Shown here one piece after another: positions 33,159 through 41,543 of a stretch of DNA of 64,000 nt. The first letter of the stretch is position 1; each line of letters begins with the position of its first letter. The notes under the pieces were generated by a model. It did not search any database. It saw only the letters and a list, made by a program, of their open reading frames with translations, and was not told where the DNA came from. Position numbers and translations under genes: made by a program. This DNA comes from Flavobacterium saccharophilum (lineage in GTDB: Bacteria > Bacteroidota > Bacteroidia > Flavobacteriales > Flavobacteriaceae). The stretch is taken from assembly GCF_900142735.1 (NCBI RefSeq), contig NZ_FRBY01000005.1, positions 536,422 through 600,421 of the forward strand, read 5' to 3'.

Positions 33159-33554
33159 CTACTTAGGACTTGTAGCAATTACGAACTTCAAATTGTTCTT
33201 CACTCCTATCTGTAATACATCAACTAAATCCTGTACCTGAAGGTTGAACGGAATACGAACGACAACGGTTTGATCTTTGTCTGTTCCAATTTTAGTCATT
33301 AAACTGGTTTCGAGGTTTTCGAAATCAACGGGTTCTTTGTCGATGTAGAATTTTTTATCTTCTGTAACAGATAAGCTGATTAGCTGTTTGTTTGTTTTTT
33401 CATTTGATTTCGCTTTTGGCAAAGTCATTTTAATAACATTAGGGTTTGCAAGCGTTGAGATAATAAGGAAAAACAACAGCAAGAAAAACATAATATCACT
33501 TAAGGATGACGTCGCCACTTCGGCATGAAATCTTCTTTTTCTCTTAATAGACAT
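33159..33554 (-). CDS. ExbD/TolR-type biopolymer transport protein
   Basis: The 131-residue protein has a single N-terminal membrane helix with the essential Asp in SSLSDIMFFLLLFFLIISTL (Asp near residue 20) and a periplasmic C-terminal domain (LISLSVTEDKKFYID). It is the partner of the ExbB-type gene upstream, three bases away. Together they turn the proton gradient into motion for TonB or Tol. The basic N-terminus KRKRRFH faces the cytoplasm. Confidence 0.9.
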   Translation of the reverse strand: MSIKRKRRFHAEVATSSLSDIMFFLLLFFLIISTLANPNVIKMTLPKAKSNEKTNKQLISLSVTEDKKFYIDKEPVDFENLETSLMTKIGTDKDQTVVVRIPFNLQVQDLVDVLQIGVKNNLKFVIATSPK

Positions 33555-33557
33555 AGC

Positions 33558-34253
33558 TTATGCTCTTTGAATTATATTGACAAATTCTAAAATCTGTTTC
33601 TGAATTTTTAAGGCAAAATCATCAATTTTTTCGTTCAATAAATGGTAAGCACTATACGCAATAATACCTACAATTAATCCAGAACCTGAGCTGATCATTT
33701 TTTCGTATAAACCTCCGGAAATGTTTCCGATACTAATATTTTCTGTAACTGAGATGCTGTAGAAAATCTTGATAACCCCAGAAATAGTTCCGATGAAACC
33801 AAGCGTTGGCGCGATACCGGCAATAAGCCCAAGATGTCCTAAACGTCTTTCCATTTCTCCAATTTCAATATCGGCAGCGCGGTCCATGTTGGATTCAATT
33901 TCAGCAATTGGTCTTCCGATAACTAATACACCCTCTTTTAGAATATTTGCTGCAGCAGTATCACTTCTTTCTACAATTGTTCTGGCCAATTCAATATTTC
34001 CTGCGTTTAGTTTATCACCAACATCCTGCATTAATCGGCTGTCAATTTTAGACGCTTTGCTGATGTATAAATAGCGTTCAAAAATGATATAAATAGTATA
34101 GAATAATAGGATAGCGATTGGAATCAGGAAAAAACCTCCTTTTAAGATAAATCCTAAAACTGAGATTTCGGTATTTGGTGCAATTTTTTCGATTACTACG
34201 TTAGATGCGGCATTTGCAATGGTATCTGTTTGTTGTTGAATAAAACTAAACAT
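33558..34253 (-). CDS. ExbB/TolQ/MotA-type proton channel
   Basis: The 231-residue protein has three membrane segments (about 33-58, 138-165, 178-200) and the family core GEMERRLGHLGLIAGIAPTLGFIGTISGVIKIF with the proton-path Thr region, then GGLYEKMISSGSGLIVGI. It forms a channel with ExbD three bases downstream. TonB sits across the repeat cluster on the opposite strand. Confidence 0.92.
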   Translation of the reverse strand: MFSFIQQQTDTIANAASNVVIEKIAPNTEISVLGFILKGGFFLIPIAILLFYTIYIIFERYLYISKASKIDSRLMQDVGDKLNAGNIELARTIVERSDTAAANILKEGVLVIGRPIAEIESNMDRAADIEIGEMERRLGHLGLIAGIAPTLGFIGTISGVIKIFYSISVTENISIGNISGGLYEKMISSGSGLIVGIIAYSAYHLLNEKIDDFALKIQKQILEFVNIIQRA

Positions 34254-34384
34254 ATATTAATTCTGGTTTTTAATAATTAATTGTAAAAAATATTTGAAAT
34301 TTGCAATAAAGATAATTTTCACTCCCTTATAAAACTAAAAAAAACGAAAATTATTTCAATCTGCAACCATTTTATATAAAATAA

Positions 34385-35620
34385 ATGAACTATCAAGAGA
34401 CCACAAACTGGATGTTTAATCAGCTCCCGATGTATCAGCTTCAAGGCGCTTCGGCATACAAAGAAGATTTGACCAATATTAAGATACTGGCGGCTCATCT
34501 TGATAATCCACAGAATCAGCTAAGATGTATCCATGTTGCCGGAACCAATGGTAAAGGATCGACTTCGCATATGCTGGCTTCGGTTTTGCAGGAAGCGGGA
34601 TATAAAGTTGGACTGTACACTTCACCTCATCTAAAAGATTTTAGGGAACGAATCAAAATCAACGGGGAGGATATTTCTGAAGATTTTGTTATTGAATTTG
34701 TAGCGAAACATAAAAGCTTTTTTGAAGCCAATGATATGAGTTTCTTTGAAATGTCTGTTGGTTTGGCTTTTGATTATTTTGCTTCTGAAAAAACAGATAT
34801 TGCTATTATTGAAGTTGGTTTGGGCGGAAGATTGGATGCGACGAATATTATCACGCCTTTGGTTTCGGTCATTACCAACATCGATTTGGATCATACACAG
34901 TTTTTAGGCAATACACCTACTGCGATTGCCGGAGAAAAAGCCGGAATTATAAAACCAAATGTTCCGGTTGTAATTGGAGAATATACGGAGGAAACGGAAG
35001 CTGTCTTTTTAGCTAAAGCGAAAGAAAACAATGCGCCGATTTATTTTGCTGCTGATTTAATTTCCGGAGTTTTTCCTTCTGATTTGTTGGGCGATTATCA
35101 GTTTCATAATAAAAAAACGGTTCAACAGGTTGTTGTTGTTTTAAATTCACAAACTGATTTTAAAGTTTCTGTTGATAACCTGAAAAAGGGTTTATTAAAT
35201 ACCGTAAAGAATACTGGCTTACAAGGAAGATGGCAACAGCTTGGTGAAAACCCGAAAATCATTTGCGACACGGCACACAACAAACATGGATTGGCAGTTG
35301 TGATGAATCAGATTCAGAAAGAGACTTTTGAAAACTTACATATTGTTTTGGGTGTTGTTAATGATAAAGACCTGGATTCTATTTTACCGCTCTTCCCTAA
35401 AAAAGCAAAATATTATTTTTGCAGACCCGATTCGTCTCGTGGTTTACCAACTGAAATTCTAAAAGAAGCTGCAGAAAAATATGATTTAAGAGGCGAAAAA
35501 TACCAGTCTGTTGCAATCGCTTTCGCGGAAGCAAAGAAAAATGCCTCTAAAAATGATTTTATTTATGTTGGCGGAAGCACTTTTGTAGTCGCAGAACTGC
35601 CGTTAAACAGCAAAAATTAA
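34385..35620 (+). CDS. folC: Folylpolyglutamate synthase / dihydrofolate synthase
   Basis: The 411-residue Mur-ligase-like enzyme carries the ATP loop GTNGKGSTSHML near residue 54, the family motif LYTSPHLKDFRERI, EVGLGGRLDATN, NIDLDHTQFLG and the C-terminal domain with ICDTAHNKHG. FolC makes dihydrofolate from dihydropteroate and adds glutamates to folates. The start ATG is 131 bases from the divergent exbB start. The length is normal. Confidence 0.96.
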   Translation: MNYQETTNWMFNQLPMYQLQGASAYKEDLTNIKILAAHLDNPQNQLRCIHVAGTNGKGSTSHMLASVLQEAGYKVGLYTSPHLKDFRERIKINGEDISEDFVIEFVAKHKSFFEANDMSFFEMSVGLAFDYFASEKTDIAIIEVGLGGRLDATNIITPLVSVITNIDLDHTQFLGNTPTAIAGEKAGIIKPNVPVVIGEYTEETEAVFLAKAKENNAPIYFAADLISGVFPSDLLGDYQFHNKKTVQQVVVVLNSQTDFKVSVDNLKKGLLNTVKNTGLQGRWQQLGENPKIICDTAHNKHGLAVVMNQIQKETFENLHIVLGVVNDKDLDSILPLFPKKAKYYFCRPDSSRGLPTEILKEAAEKYDLRGEKYQSVAIAFAEAKKNASKNDFIYVGGSTFVVAELPLNSKN

Positions 35621-35711
35621 CGTTTATCGATTAAACAACTATTTCGTAACCACCTGTTTATTAATACTTTAAATTTGTTCAGTTTTTTAATAACCAATAC
35701 AAATTTAAATC

Positions 35712-36518
35712 ATGAAAACAAGAAGTACACTTCTGGGGCTCGTTCTATGCATGACCCTGGGGTGCGTCATTGGCAACGCACAAGAAAAAGAAGAAAAAGC
35801 AAAACCCGTAATTATTACCATGACAACTTTGCATCGCAGTATGGATGTTAAAGCAAAAGATTGGAAAGCAGCTGAACAGGAATACTTTGATAAAGTAACC
35901 AGCAAAAACGACCTAATCATTGGCTCAGAACTCATGACCCATTATTATACAGATGACAATACCGAGGTTATTCTGGTGAATGTCTACAAAAGTTGGGATG
36001 ATATTGAAAAAGCAAAAACGATAAGCGATGATCTGACCAAAAAAGGCTGGCCGGATGAGAAAGCCAGAACTGCTTTTTTCGACAAATATGAAAAATTCTA
36101 CACTCCCGTGCACTCCGATGAAATCTACCAAAGCATTACTTCTATTGGTGAAATTCCTTATAAAGACCAAACTAAAAAACCAATGATTGTTTATCTTAGA
36201 AAATCTCAAATGAGCATGGAAGGTAAGGGAAAAAATGTAAAAGAGTTTAATGAAAAAATCACCTTCAAAGATCCTTTTATAAAAGCTTATTATCCTTTTA
36301 GACATTTGTGGGGCTCTAACAGCACTGATTTTATGGAGGCATTTTTCTATGATTCTTTGGCCGATTTAGAAAAATCCAGCGAAAAAATAGACGAACTGAT
36401 CAAATCGACCTGGCCTAATGAAAAAGATGCCGATGCTTTTTTTGATGAGTTGGAAAAATCTTTTACCGGAAAACACAGTGATTACATCTACAGGAACATT
36501 CCGTCGTTATCAAAATAG
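35712..36518 (+). CDS. Secreted protein with internally duplicated domain
   Basis: The 268-residue protein starts with a signal peptide (MKTRSTLLGLVLCMTLGCVI; a lipobox-like LGC is present, so it may be a lipoprotein). Two halves of about 115 residues are related: SWDDIEKAKTISDDLTKKGWPDEKARTAFFDKYEKFYTPVHSDEIYQSI matches a second copy with SLADLEKS...STWPNEKDADAFFDELEKSFTGKHSDYIYRNI. The shape is like dimeric alpha-beta barrels folded as one chain. The function is unknown. Confidence 0.78.
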   Translation: MKTRSTLLGLVLCMTLGCVIGNAQEKEEKAKPVIITMTTLHRSMDVKAKDWKAAEQEYFDKVTSKNDLIIGSELMTHYYTDDNTEVILVNVYKSWDDIEKAKTISDDLTKKGWPDEKARTAFFDKYEKFYTPVHSDEIYQSITSIGEIPYKDQTKKPMIVYLRKSQMSMEGKGKNVKEFNEKITFKDPFIKAYYPFRHLWGSNSTDFMEAFFYDSLADLEKSSEKIDELIKSTWPNEKDADAFFDELEKSFTGKHSDYIYRNIPSLSK

Positions 36519-36611
36519 AAATTTAACCTAAAAATTCATGCCCATAACAAATTCTACCCCAATGAGATAGAAAATACATTAAAAAAACTTTAAATTTTTA
36601 GTGTGTTTTCT

Positions 36612-36641
36612 TTGCAGAACTCGAAAACTAGCGTATATTTG
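36612..36641 (+). promoter_or_regulatory. Promoter TTG-N19-TATATTTG for tRNA-Val
   Basis: TTG at 36612-36614 and TATATTTG at 36634-36641 fit the Bacteroidota consensus, 38 bases before the tRNA. Confidence 0.75.
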
Positions 36642-36679
36642 CACTCGCAATCACGAAATGATAGCAACCTAGTAAAATA

Positions 36680-36757
36680 GGGCGATTAGCTCAGCTGGTT
36701 CAGAGCACCTCGTTTACACCGAGGGGGTCGGGGGTTCGAACCCCTCATCGCCCACCA
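36680..36757 (+). tRNA. tRNA-Val (anticodon UAC)
   Basis: A complete cloverleaf: acceptor GGGCGAT / ATCGCCC, D-arm with TAGCTCAGCTGGTTCAGAGCA, anticodon stem CCTCG / CGAGG with loop TTTACAC, T-arm GGGGGTTCGAACCCC, and an encoded CCA. The anticodon TAC reads valine GUA codons. Its own promoter lies at 36612 and a terminator at 36764. Confidence 0.97.
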
Positions 36758-36763
36758 ATTTCT

Positions 36764-36800
36764 AAAAACTCCAAAGTCATTTGATTTTGGAGTTTTTTTA
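36764..36800 (+). terminator. Terminator after tRNA-Val
   Basis: The stem AAAACTCCAAA / TTTGGAGTTTT with loop GTCATTTGAT and a T run. Confidence 0.82.
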
Positions 36801-36812
36801 TTTTATAAACTC

Positions 36813-37064
36813 ATGGAATTCATTGTCTACATTCTATTTAGCGAAAGCAAGAATAAATTCTATATCGGTTTTACTTCTAATCTGGAAGAAAGAGTTATTC
36901 GCCATAATCAAAAAAGTAAAAGTTTTACGGGAAATGTAAATGATTGGAAAGTTGTTTACACAGAAAACTATGAAACCAAAGAACTTGCACACGGAAGAGA
37001 ATTAGAAATTAAATCATGGAAAAGTAGAATCAAAATTCAAGGACTGATTTCTAAAAAAGATTAG
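36813..37064 (+). CDS. Small GIY-YIG nuclease, tRNA-associated
   Basis: The 83-residue protein is a single GIY-YIG (UvrC N-terminal-like) domain: IVYILFSESKNKFYIGFTSNLEERVIRHN, then DWKVVYTENYETKELAHGRELEIKSWKS with the catalytic Glu. YIL stands for GIY and YIG is intact. The gene lies 55 bases after tRNA-Val, and its last codon plus stop (GAT TAG, 37059-37064) are the first bases of a tRNA-Val-derived copy. Such small GIY-YIG genes beside tRNAs are common in Bacteroidota. It may be a homing-type nuclease; cleavage target unknown. Confidence 0.87.
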   Translation: MEFIVYILFSESKNKFYIGFTSNLEERVIRHNQKSKSFTGNVNDWKVVYTENYETKELAHGRELEIKSWKSRIKIQGLISKKD

Positions 37065-37159
37065 CTCAGCTGGTTCAGAGCATTCCGATTTTTCATCGGA
37101 AGTAGTCGGGGGTTCGAACCTTCCGATGAAAAATCGGAACAAGCTATCATCGCCCACCA
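37059..37159 (+). pseudogene. tRNA-Val-derived remnant with palindromic inserts
   Basis: Bases 37059-37082 copy 24 bases of the tRNA-Val D-arm region (36684-36707), and 37148-37159 copy its 3' end CATCGCCCACCA. The 5' acceptor half is missing. The anticodon arm is replaced by TTCCGATTTTTCATCGGAA (37083-37101). GTCGGGGGTTCGAACC of the T-arm is kept, then the exact reverse complement TTCCGATGAAAAATCGGAA (37121-37139) plus CAAGCTAT breaks the T-stem. The two 19-base inserts can pair with each other around a 19-base loop. It cannot fold as a tRNA. Confidence 0.85.
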
Positions 37160-37194
37160 AAAAACTCCTTAAGAAATTAAGGAGTTTTTTTTAT
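37156..37194 (+). terminator. Terminator after the tRNA-like remnant
   Basis: The stem AAAAACTCCTTAA / TTAAGGAGTTTTT follows the CCA with loop GAAA and a T run. Confidence 0.82.
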
Positions 37195-37329
37195 GCTATA
37201 TTTTTGTAGATCTTTACGTTCACGAGTAGGACACTTTTGTCAGCAGGTGGCTAACTTTTAAATTACTTAAATTCTTGTATTTGATTCTGGCAGATGCGAC
37301 AGAACCATTTTTTTTGCAAATAATTAATG

Positions 37330-37349
37330 TACTTTTGGTTTAACCAAAA
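37330..37349. promoter_or_regulatory. TACTTTTG box overlapped by 17-bp perfect palindrome
   Basis: The -7 box TACTTTTG (37330-37337) overlaps TTTTGGTT-T-AACCAAAA (37333-37349). The ATG of the M28 peptidase follows at 37371. A dimeric repressor bound here would cover the promoter. Confidence 0.6.
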
Positions 37350-37370
37350 TGTTATTTATAAAAGTAAAAT

Positions 37371-38675
37371 ATGAAAAAAATTATTGTAAGTATGTTTGTT
37401 CTAAGTCAATGTTTTAATGTACAGGGACAATCGATTGATAAAATTATTACGAACAAGGAAGTAACTCGTATAGAGAAAATACTTTCAGCTGATGATATGC
37501 AGGGTAGGAGAACTTTTACTCCCGGTATTGACAAAGCATCAGCCTTTATAGAATCAGAGTTTAAAGCAATTGGTCTGCAAACTTTCAATGCAGCAACGAA
37601 TTACAGACAAGAATTTTCGATGACGGCCTCTAGCGCCCTTTCTTCAAAAATTACTATTGATGGCAAAGAAATAAATAATAATCAAGTTGTAACATTCTCA
37701 TACCTTCCTCAAGTTTCTCTAACCGAAAAAAGCGATATTTCTATTGTAAAAATCAATAAAGGGGATAACATTGGCCAGAAATTTAACGAGTATTATAAAA
37801 GTCCCAAAAATCTTTTGGTACTAGTTGACCCTTCATTTGCAAATGTTTTACCGAATATTCAGCATATTGAAAGAATAAATTCTAATCCTGGAAACAATAC
37901 GATTATATTTGTTTTTGGTACCGTAGAAGCGACCACTTTTTCTGTTGAATTAACGAATACAATCTCCAAAAAAACATTGAATAATGTTGTTGGAATATTA
38001 CCGGGAAAAACTAAACCAAATGAGTATGTGATTTTTTCAGGGCATTATGATCATTTAGGAGTAGGCTCTCCCGAAGAAGGTGCTGCGCATCCTGCAACAG
38101 ATTCTATTTATAATGGTGCTAATGATGATGCCGCTGGAACAACAGCAGTAATTATGCTTGCAAAATATTTTAAAAAACTAAATAATAACGAACGTACTAT
38201 TATTTTTACCACATTTGTAGCTGAAGAAATAGGTGGTTATGGAGCCAAATATTTTTCTAAACAGCTTGCGCCAGAACAAGTGATTGCGATGTTCAATATT
38301 GAAATGATAGGAACAGAATCGAAATGGGGTAAAAATTCTGCTTACATTACAGGCTTCGAAAAGTCGAATATGGGCTCCATTTTACAAACTAATTTAAAAG
38401 GAACAAATTTTACATTTTATTCAGATCCTTATCCCGACCAACAATTATTTTACCGATCAGACAACGCTACTTTAGCTAAGCTTGGAGTTCCTGCTCATAC
38501 CATTTCTACTTCAAAAATGGATAATGAACTAACGTATCACACAGCCGATGATGAATTTGAAACGTTAGATATTGATAACATGACCCAAATAATAAAATCA
38601 ATTGCCTTAAGTTCTTCTTCGATTATTAGTGGAAAAGATACTCCAACAAGAGTAGATACTACTCAATTGAAATAA
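37371..38675 (+). CDS. M28-family zinc peptidase, secreted
   Basis: The 434-residue protein has a signal peptide (MKKIIVSMFVLSQCFNVQGQ). It carries the M28 metal site: SGHYDHLGVG, NGANDDAAGTTAVIML and TFVAEEIGGYGAKYF. A protease-associated-like insert lies between about residues 90 and 200 (SLTEKSDISIVKINKGDN). It is a distant paralogue of the lipoprotein at 26445 but longer. A palindrome covers its promoter, so expression is probably controlled. Substrate: peptides, probably nutritional. Confidence 0.92.
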   Translation: MKKIIVSMFVLSQCFNVQGQSIDKIITNKEVTRIEKILSADDMQGRRTFTPGIDKASAFIESEFKAIGLQTFNAATNYRQEFSMTASSALSSKITIDGKEINNNQVVTFSYLPQVSLTEKSDISIVKINKGDNIGQKFNEYYKSPKNLLVLVDPSFANVLPNIQHIERINSNPGNNTIIFVFGTVEATTFSVELTNTISKKTLNNVVGILPGKTKPNEYVIFSGHYDHLGVGSPEEGAAHPATDSIYNGANDDAAGTTAVIMLAKYFKKLNNNERTIIFTTFVAEEIGGYGAKYFSKQLAPEQVIAMFNIEMIGTESKWGKNSAYITGFEKSNMGSILQTNLKGTNFTFYSDPYPDQQLFYRSDNATLAKLGVPAHTISTSKMDNELTYHTADDEFETLDIDNMTQIIKSIALSSSSIISGKDTPTRVDTTQLK

Positions 38676-38696
38676 CGTAAGTAAATTATAAAGAAT

Positions 38697-38738
38697 CAAA
38701 AAAGCACTGAAAATGATTGATTTCAGTGCTTTTTTATT
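38697..38738 (+). terminator. Terminator (bidirectional)
   Basis: The stem AAAGCACTGAAA / TTTCAGTGCTTT with loop ATGATTGA lies between the convergent M28 and serine hydrolase genes. Confidence 0.85.
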
Positions 38739-38775
38739 ATTGGCTTGTTCTGATATAACCTGATTTCAGAATTAT

Positions 38776-40248
38776 TTATTTTTCTTTACGAATAAGTTCA
38801 ACTTTAGTATTCAGATTCCCTCTTATCAAATTTACAGTAGTTGCTTTTCCATCAATAAATTCAAATTGTAACAAGTTTGGATAATCAATAATTTTAAATA
38901 AACCATTTTTCAAATACACCAACTCATTATCATTTTTCCCTTTAAAATGTTCCAATAGCATAGATTCAACATAAAGGCGATTATTTCTTTCTACTATTTT
39001 GGTTTCTACTCCCTGTCCATAAAGAAAATCGTCATAAGTTCCAATTAGTTTTTCTTTTAGAGACAAAGGCATTTCCTGAATGCTTTCGGTAGTTGTTTCA
39101 TTGTTCCAATTCATCAACTTCAGAATCGTTTTTTGAGTTTGACCCATTACAGGAAAACGATTGGGTTTTTCTCCATTAGCAAAAAATACAAAGCCATTTC
39201 CATCTGTCATGGTAGCACCAACAGTACCACCGACTCCGGTATTGGAACCGTTACACCAAAACCATTCATAGTTATTGTAACCAAAAGACTTTTGCCATCC
39301 GTAACTCCAGCCTCCAACAGCATTTTTTAGAGCGGTTACTGCTGTTACTTTTTTTGCCACATTATGAGAAATCACTTTGTTGTTTTTATTGCGTAAGGCA
39401 TTTTGCATTTCGATGGCAAGTTTCGCTAAATCAGTTGGCGTAGACCACATTCCTGATGGTCCAACTTGTGGTGTAATTGGCAAACCTGTTTTAATTACTT
39501 TTCCATCTTTATCATGAACCAGAGCTACATTTGTTGGAAAGCCACTTTCATTTGGCTGAATCATTGTAGTGTTTTTCAAGCCAAGAGGCGAAAAAACATA
39601 TGCTGCCGCAAGCTCCGCCATAGATTTATTAAACGTGTCTTCTAATGCCATTTGAATAATTGTATAACCACCACCACTGTATTCCCAACTAGTACCTGGC
39701 GTAAACAAAAATTCTATTTCTTTGTCATATCTTGGGATCTGCCCTAAAAGACTTTGTTTTAATGTCGGGATTCCTTCTCCTTCATAATGGTCTTCAAAAC
39801 CTCCCTGATTTGTTCCAGCGGTATGATTTAGAAATTGTCTCCATGTTGGACTGTTATTTTCAGTAAACTTGCTTTTTGGCAAATGCCAGCGTTTTAAGAA
39901 AGGCTCAATTGGATCATCTAAATTAATTAGTCCTTTCTCTTCAAGCATAAAACAAACAAGCGCCGTGATTGGTTTTGAAATTGAGGCTGTAGAAAAAGCA
40001 GTATTCTGGTCTATTTTTTCTTTAGAATCTATTGATTTCACACCAAATTGATTTGAATATACAATTTCGTAATTTTCAAAAACTACAAGACTGAATCCGG
40101 CAAGTTTGTATTTTTCTAATTGCTCGTCAATCTTTAAACTATCTGTCAAGAAGCTATAATTTGCTTTTTTTGGCAATGCTTTATAGCTTGTCTGACTATT
40201 TGAATTTGTTACTATAAGAAGTACTAGTAAATAAATAAGATTTTTCAT
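38776..40248 (-). CDS. Serine hydrolase, class C beta-lactamase-like
   Basis: The 490-residue protein has a signal peptide (MKNLIYLLVLLIVTNSNSQ). The penicillin-binding fold is shown by STASISKPITALV (SxxK) and WEYSGGGYTI (YxN-type). Residues beyond about 390 form an extra C-terminal beta domain of the DUF3471 kind. Family members are esterases, D-aminopeptidases or beta-lactamase-like enzymes; the substrate is unknown. Upstream lies a conserved 22-bp-phased repeat and, before that, the AraC-type gene on the same strand. A paralogue without the C-terminal domain is at 46912. Confidence 0.9.
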   Translation of the reverse strand: MKNLIYLLVLLIVTNSNSQTSYKALPKKANYSFLTDSLKIDEQLEKYKLAGFSLVVFENYEIVYSNQFGVKSIDSKEKIDQNTAFSTASISKPITALVCFMLEEKGLINLDDPIEPFLKRWHLPKSKFTENNSPTWRQFLNHTAGTNQGGFEDHYEGEGIPTLKQSLLGQIPRYDKEIEFLFTPGTSWEYSGGGYTIIQMALEDTFNKSMAELAAAYVFSPLGLKNTTMIQPNESGFPTNVALVHDKDGKVIKTGLPITPQVGPSGMWSTPTDLAKLAIEMQNALRNKNNKVISHNVAKKVTAVTALKNAVGGWSYGWQKSFGYNNYEWFWCNGSNTGVGGTVGATMTDGNGFVFFANGEKPNRFPVMGQTQKTILKLMNWNNETTTESIQEMPLSLKEKLIGTYDDFLYGQGVETKIVERNNRLYVESMLLEHFKGKNDNELVYLKNGLFKIIDYPNLLQFEFIDGKATTVNLIRGNLNTKVELIRKEK

Positions 40249-40261
40249 GGTATCGATTTTT

Positions 40262-40395
40262 GGTTAAAAGTTTATTTCGATACAAAGATGTGGAAGAAGC
40301 CAGTCCTGCGCGACCGAATGAAAAGATTCGAACGCATTTGTCTGAAAAAATAAGTACGAATCATTTCAGCAACGAGTACGAATAATTACAAAACC
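40262..40395. promoter_or_regulatory. Shared control region A, with AGTACGAA direct repeats 22 bp apart
   Basis: AGTACGAA occurs at 40353-40360 and 40375-40382, exactly 22 bp apart, with the blocks GCGACCGAAT, CGAACGCATTTGT and CGATACAAAGATGTGG nearer the hydrolase. The same blocks and spacing occur at 47984-48120 before the second serine hydrolase. This is the expected pattern of an AraC-family binding site. Confidence 0.65.
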
Positions 40396-40400
40396 ATGAA

Positions 40401-41543
40401 TTACAATTGCTTACGATAAGAAGTTGGCGTATCTCCTGTGTATTTTTTAAAAGCAGTATTAAAAGAAGATTTTGAATTAAATCCAACTTCATACAAGATT
40501 TCAAGAATTGTTACTTTACTTTTTGTAACATCTTTTAAAATATCCATCGCATATTCGATTCGATATGTATTAACGAAATCGTAAAAATGCTGTTCTAATT
40601 TATGATTGATTAAAAGAGATAAATCACGAACAGGAATTTCAATAGCCACAGCCACATCCTGAATTGTCAAAGAAGGATTTAAAAATGGCTTTTCTTCAAC
40701 CATATACTGCTTCAATTTTGCTAATGACGCATTATATTCTTTTTCGCTTACGGATGATGGTTCATTATTTTTTTCTTCCAAAACCATATCCGAAACGAGT
40801 TTTAGTTTTGAATCGATATTTCGAAATAAATCAGGATGATTTAATGCCTTATATAAATACCAACAAATAATAAACAGCTCTAATACTAAAATTACAATTT
40901 TGATCCATTCGGAAATGTACGGATGATCCGAAAATTTGAAGATATTTTTAAACAAAACAATCAAATACAAAACAGACAGTACACTCGTAAACTGAAAAAG
41001 CCAATTGTATGAATTTATATTTGTGCCGGCATTATTTTCCAAATACAGTTTTTTTGCTTTTCGCAATAGCATAAAAACGGCAAAAAGATACACAACGGTT
41101 TGAAGATGAAACAGAATATGACTAAACTGCAATTCTATCATATTTTGACGGTTTAAAATAAAATTAATTTTAGAAGCAGCATCTACGAGATAAAAACGAG
41201 GCATTAAAATCATGTTCGCCATTACAAACGGAAGCAGATGTATGAGGTGTTTGAGTTTTAATTTAAAATCAGAATAACAAACCGATAAAACATAGAGGTA
41301 AAAAGCCGGAATTTGTAAAAAAGCAAGGTTGTTTCTTAACATTCCAAGATTTGAAGGACCGTCTGATACTAATTCGAATAAAGGCCCGCTAATATCGATA
41401 GCCGTTATGATTAAAAAAGCAGCAAAAAGGTAATTGCTTATTTTGTATTTTGTTTTAACTGTTACCAGAAAAAAGGCAAATAATAACGAAATGAACAAAG
41501 AAATTACAGTTATAATAAGCAATACATTAATCTTATCATTCAT
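40401..41543 (-). CDS. AraC-family regulator with N-terminal seven-helix membrane domain
   Basis: The 380-residue protein has seven hydrophobic segments in residues 1-235 and a C-terminal AraC domain (about 270-380): LTIQDVAVAIEIPVRDLSLLINHKLEQHFYDFVNTYRIEYAMDIL and the second HTH VTILEILYEVGFNSKSSFNTAFKKYTGDTPTSYRK. It is a membrane-bound sensor-regulator of a type common in Flavobacteria. The serine hydrolase gene is downstream with 152 bases between, carrying the direct-repeat site. A decayed copy of this gene's 3' end lies at 48124. Confidence 0.9.
   Translation of the reverse strand: MNDKINVLLIITVISLFISLLFAFFLVTVKTKYKISNYLFAAFLIITAIDISGPLFELVSDGPSNLGMLRNNLAFLQIPAFYLYVLSVCYSDFKLKLKHLIHLLPFVMANMILMPRFYLVDAASKINFILNRQNMIELQFSHILFHLQTVVYLFAVFMLLRKAKKLYLENNAGTNINSYNWLFQFTSVLSVLYLIVLFKNIFKFSDHPYISEWIKIVILVLELFIICWYLYKALNHPDLFRNIDSKLKLVSDMVLEEKNNEPSSVSEKEYNASLAKLKQYMVEEKPFLNPSLTIQDVAVAIEIPVRDLSLLINHKLEQHFYDFVNTYRIEYAMDILKDVTKSKVTILEILYEVGFNSKSSFNTAFKKYTGDTPTSYRKQL

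Noticed and set aside
36813..37159. The tRNA-like remnant as a second functional tRNA
   Set aside because: The 5' acceptor strand is missing, the anticodon arm is replaced and the T-stem is broken.
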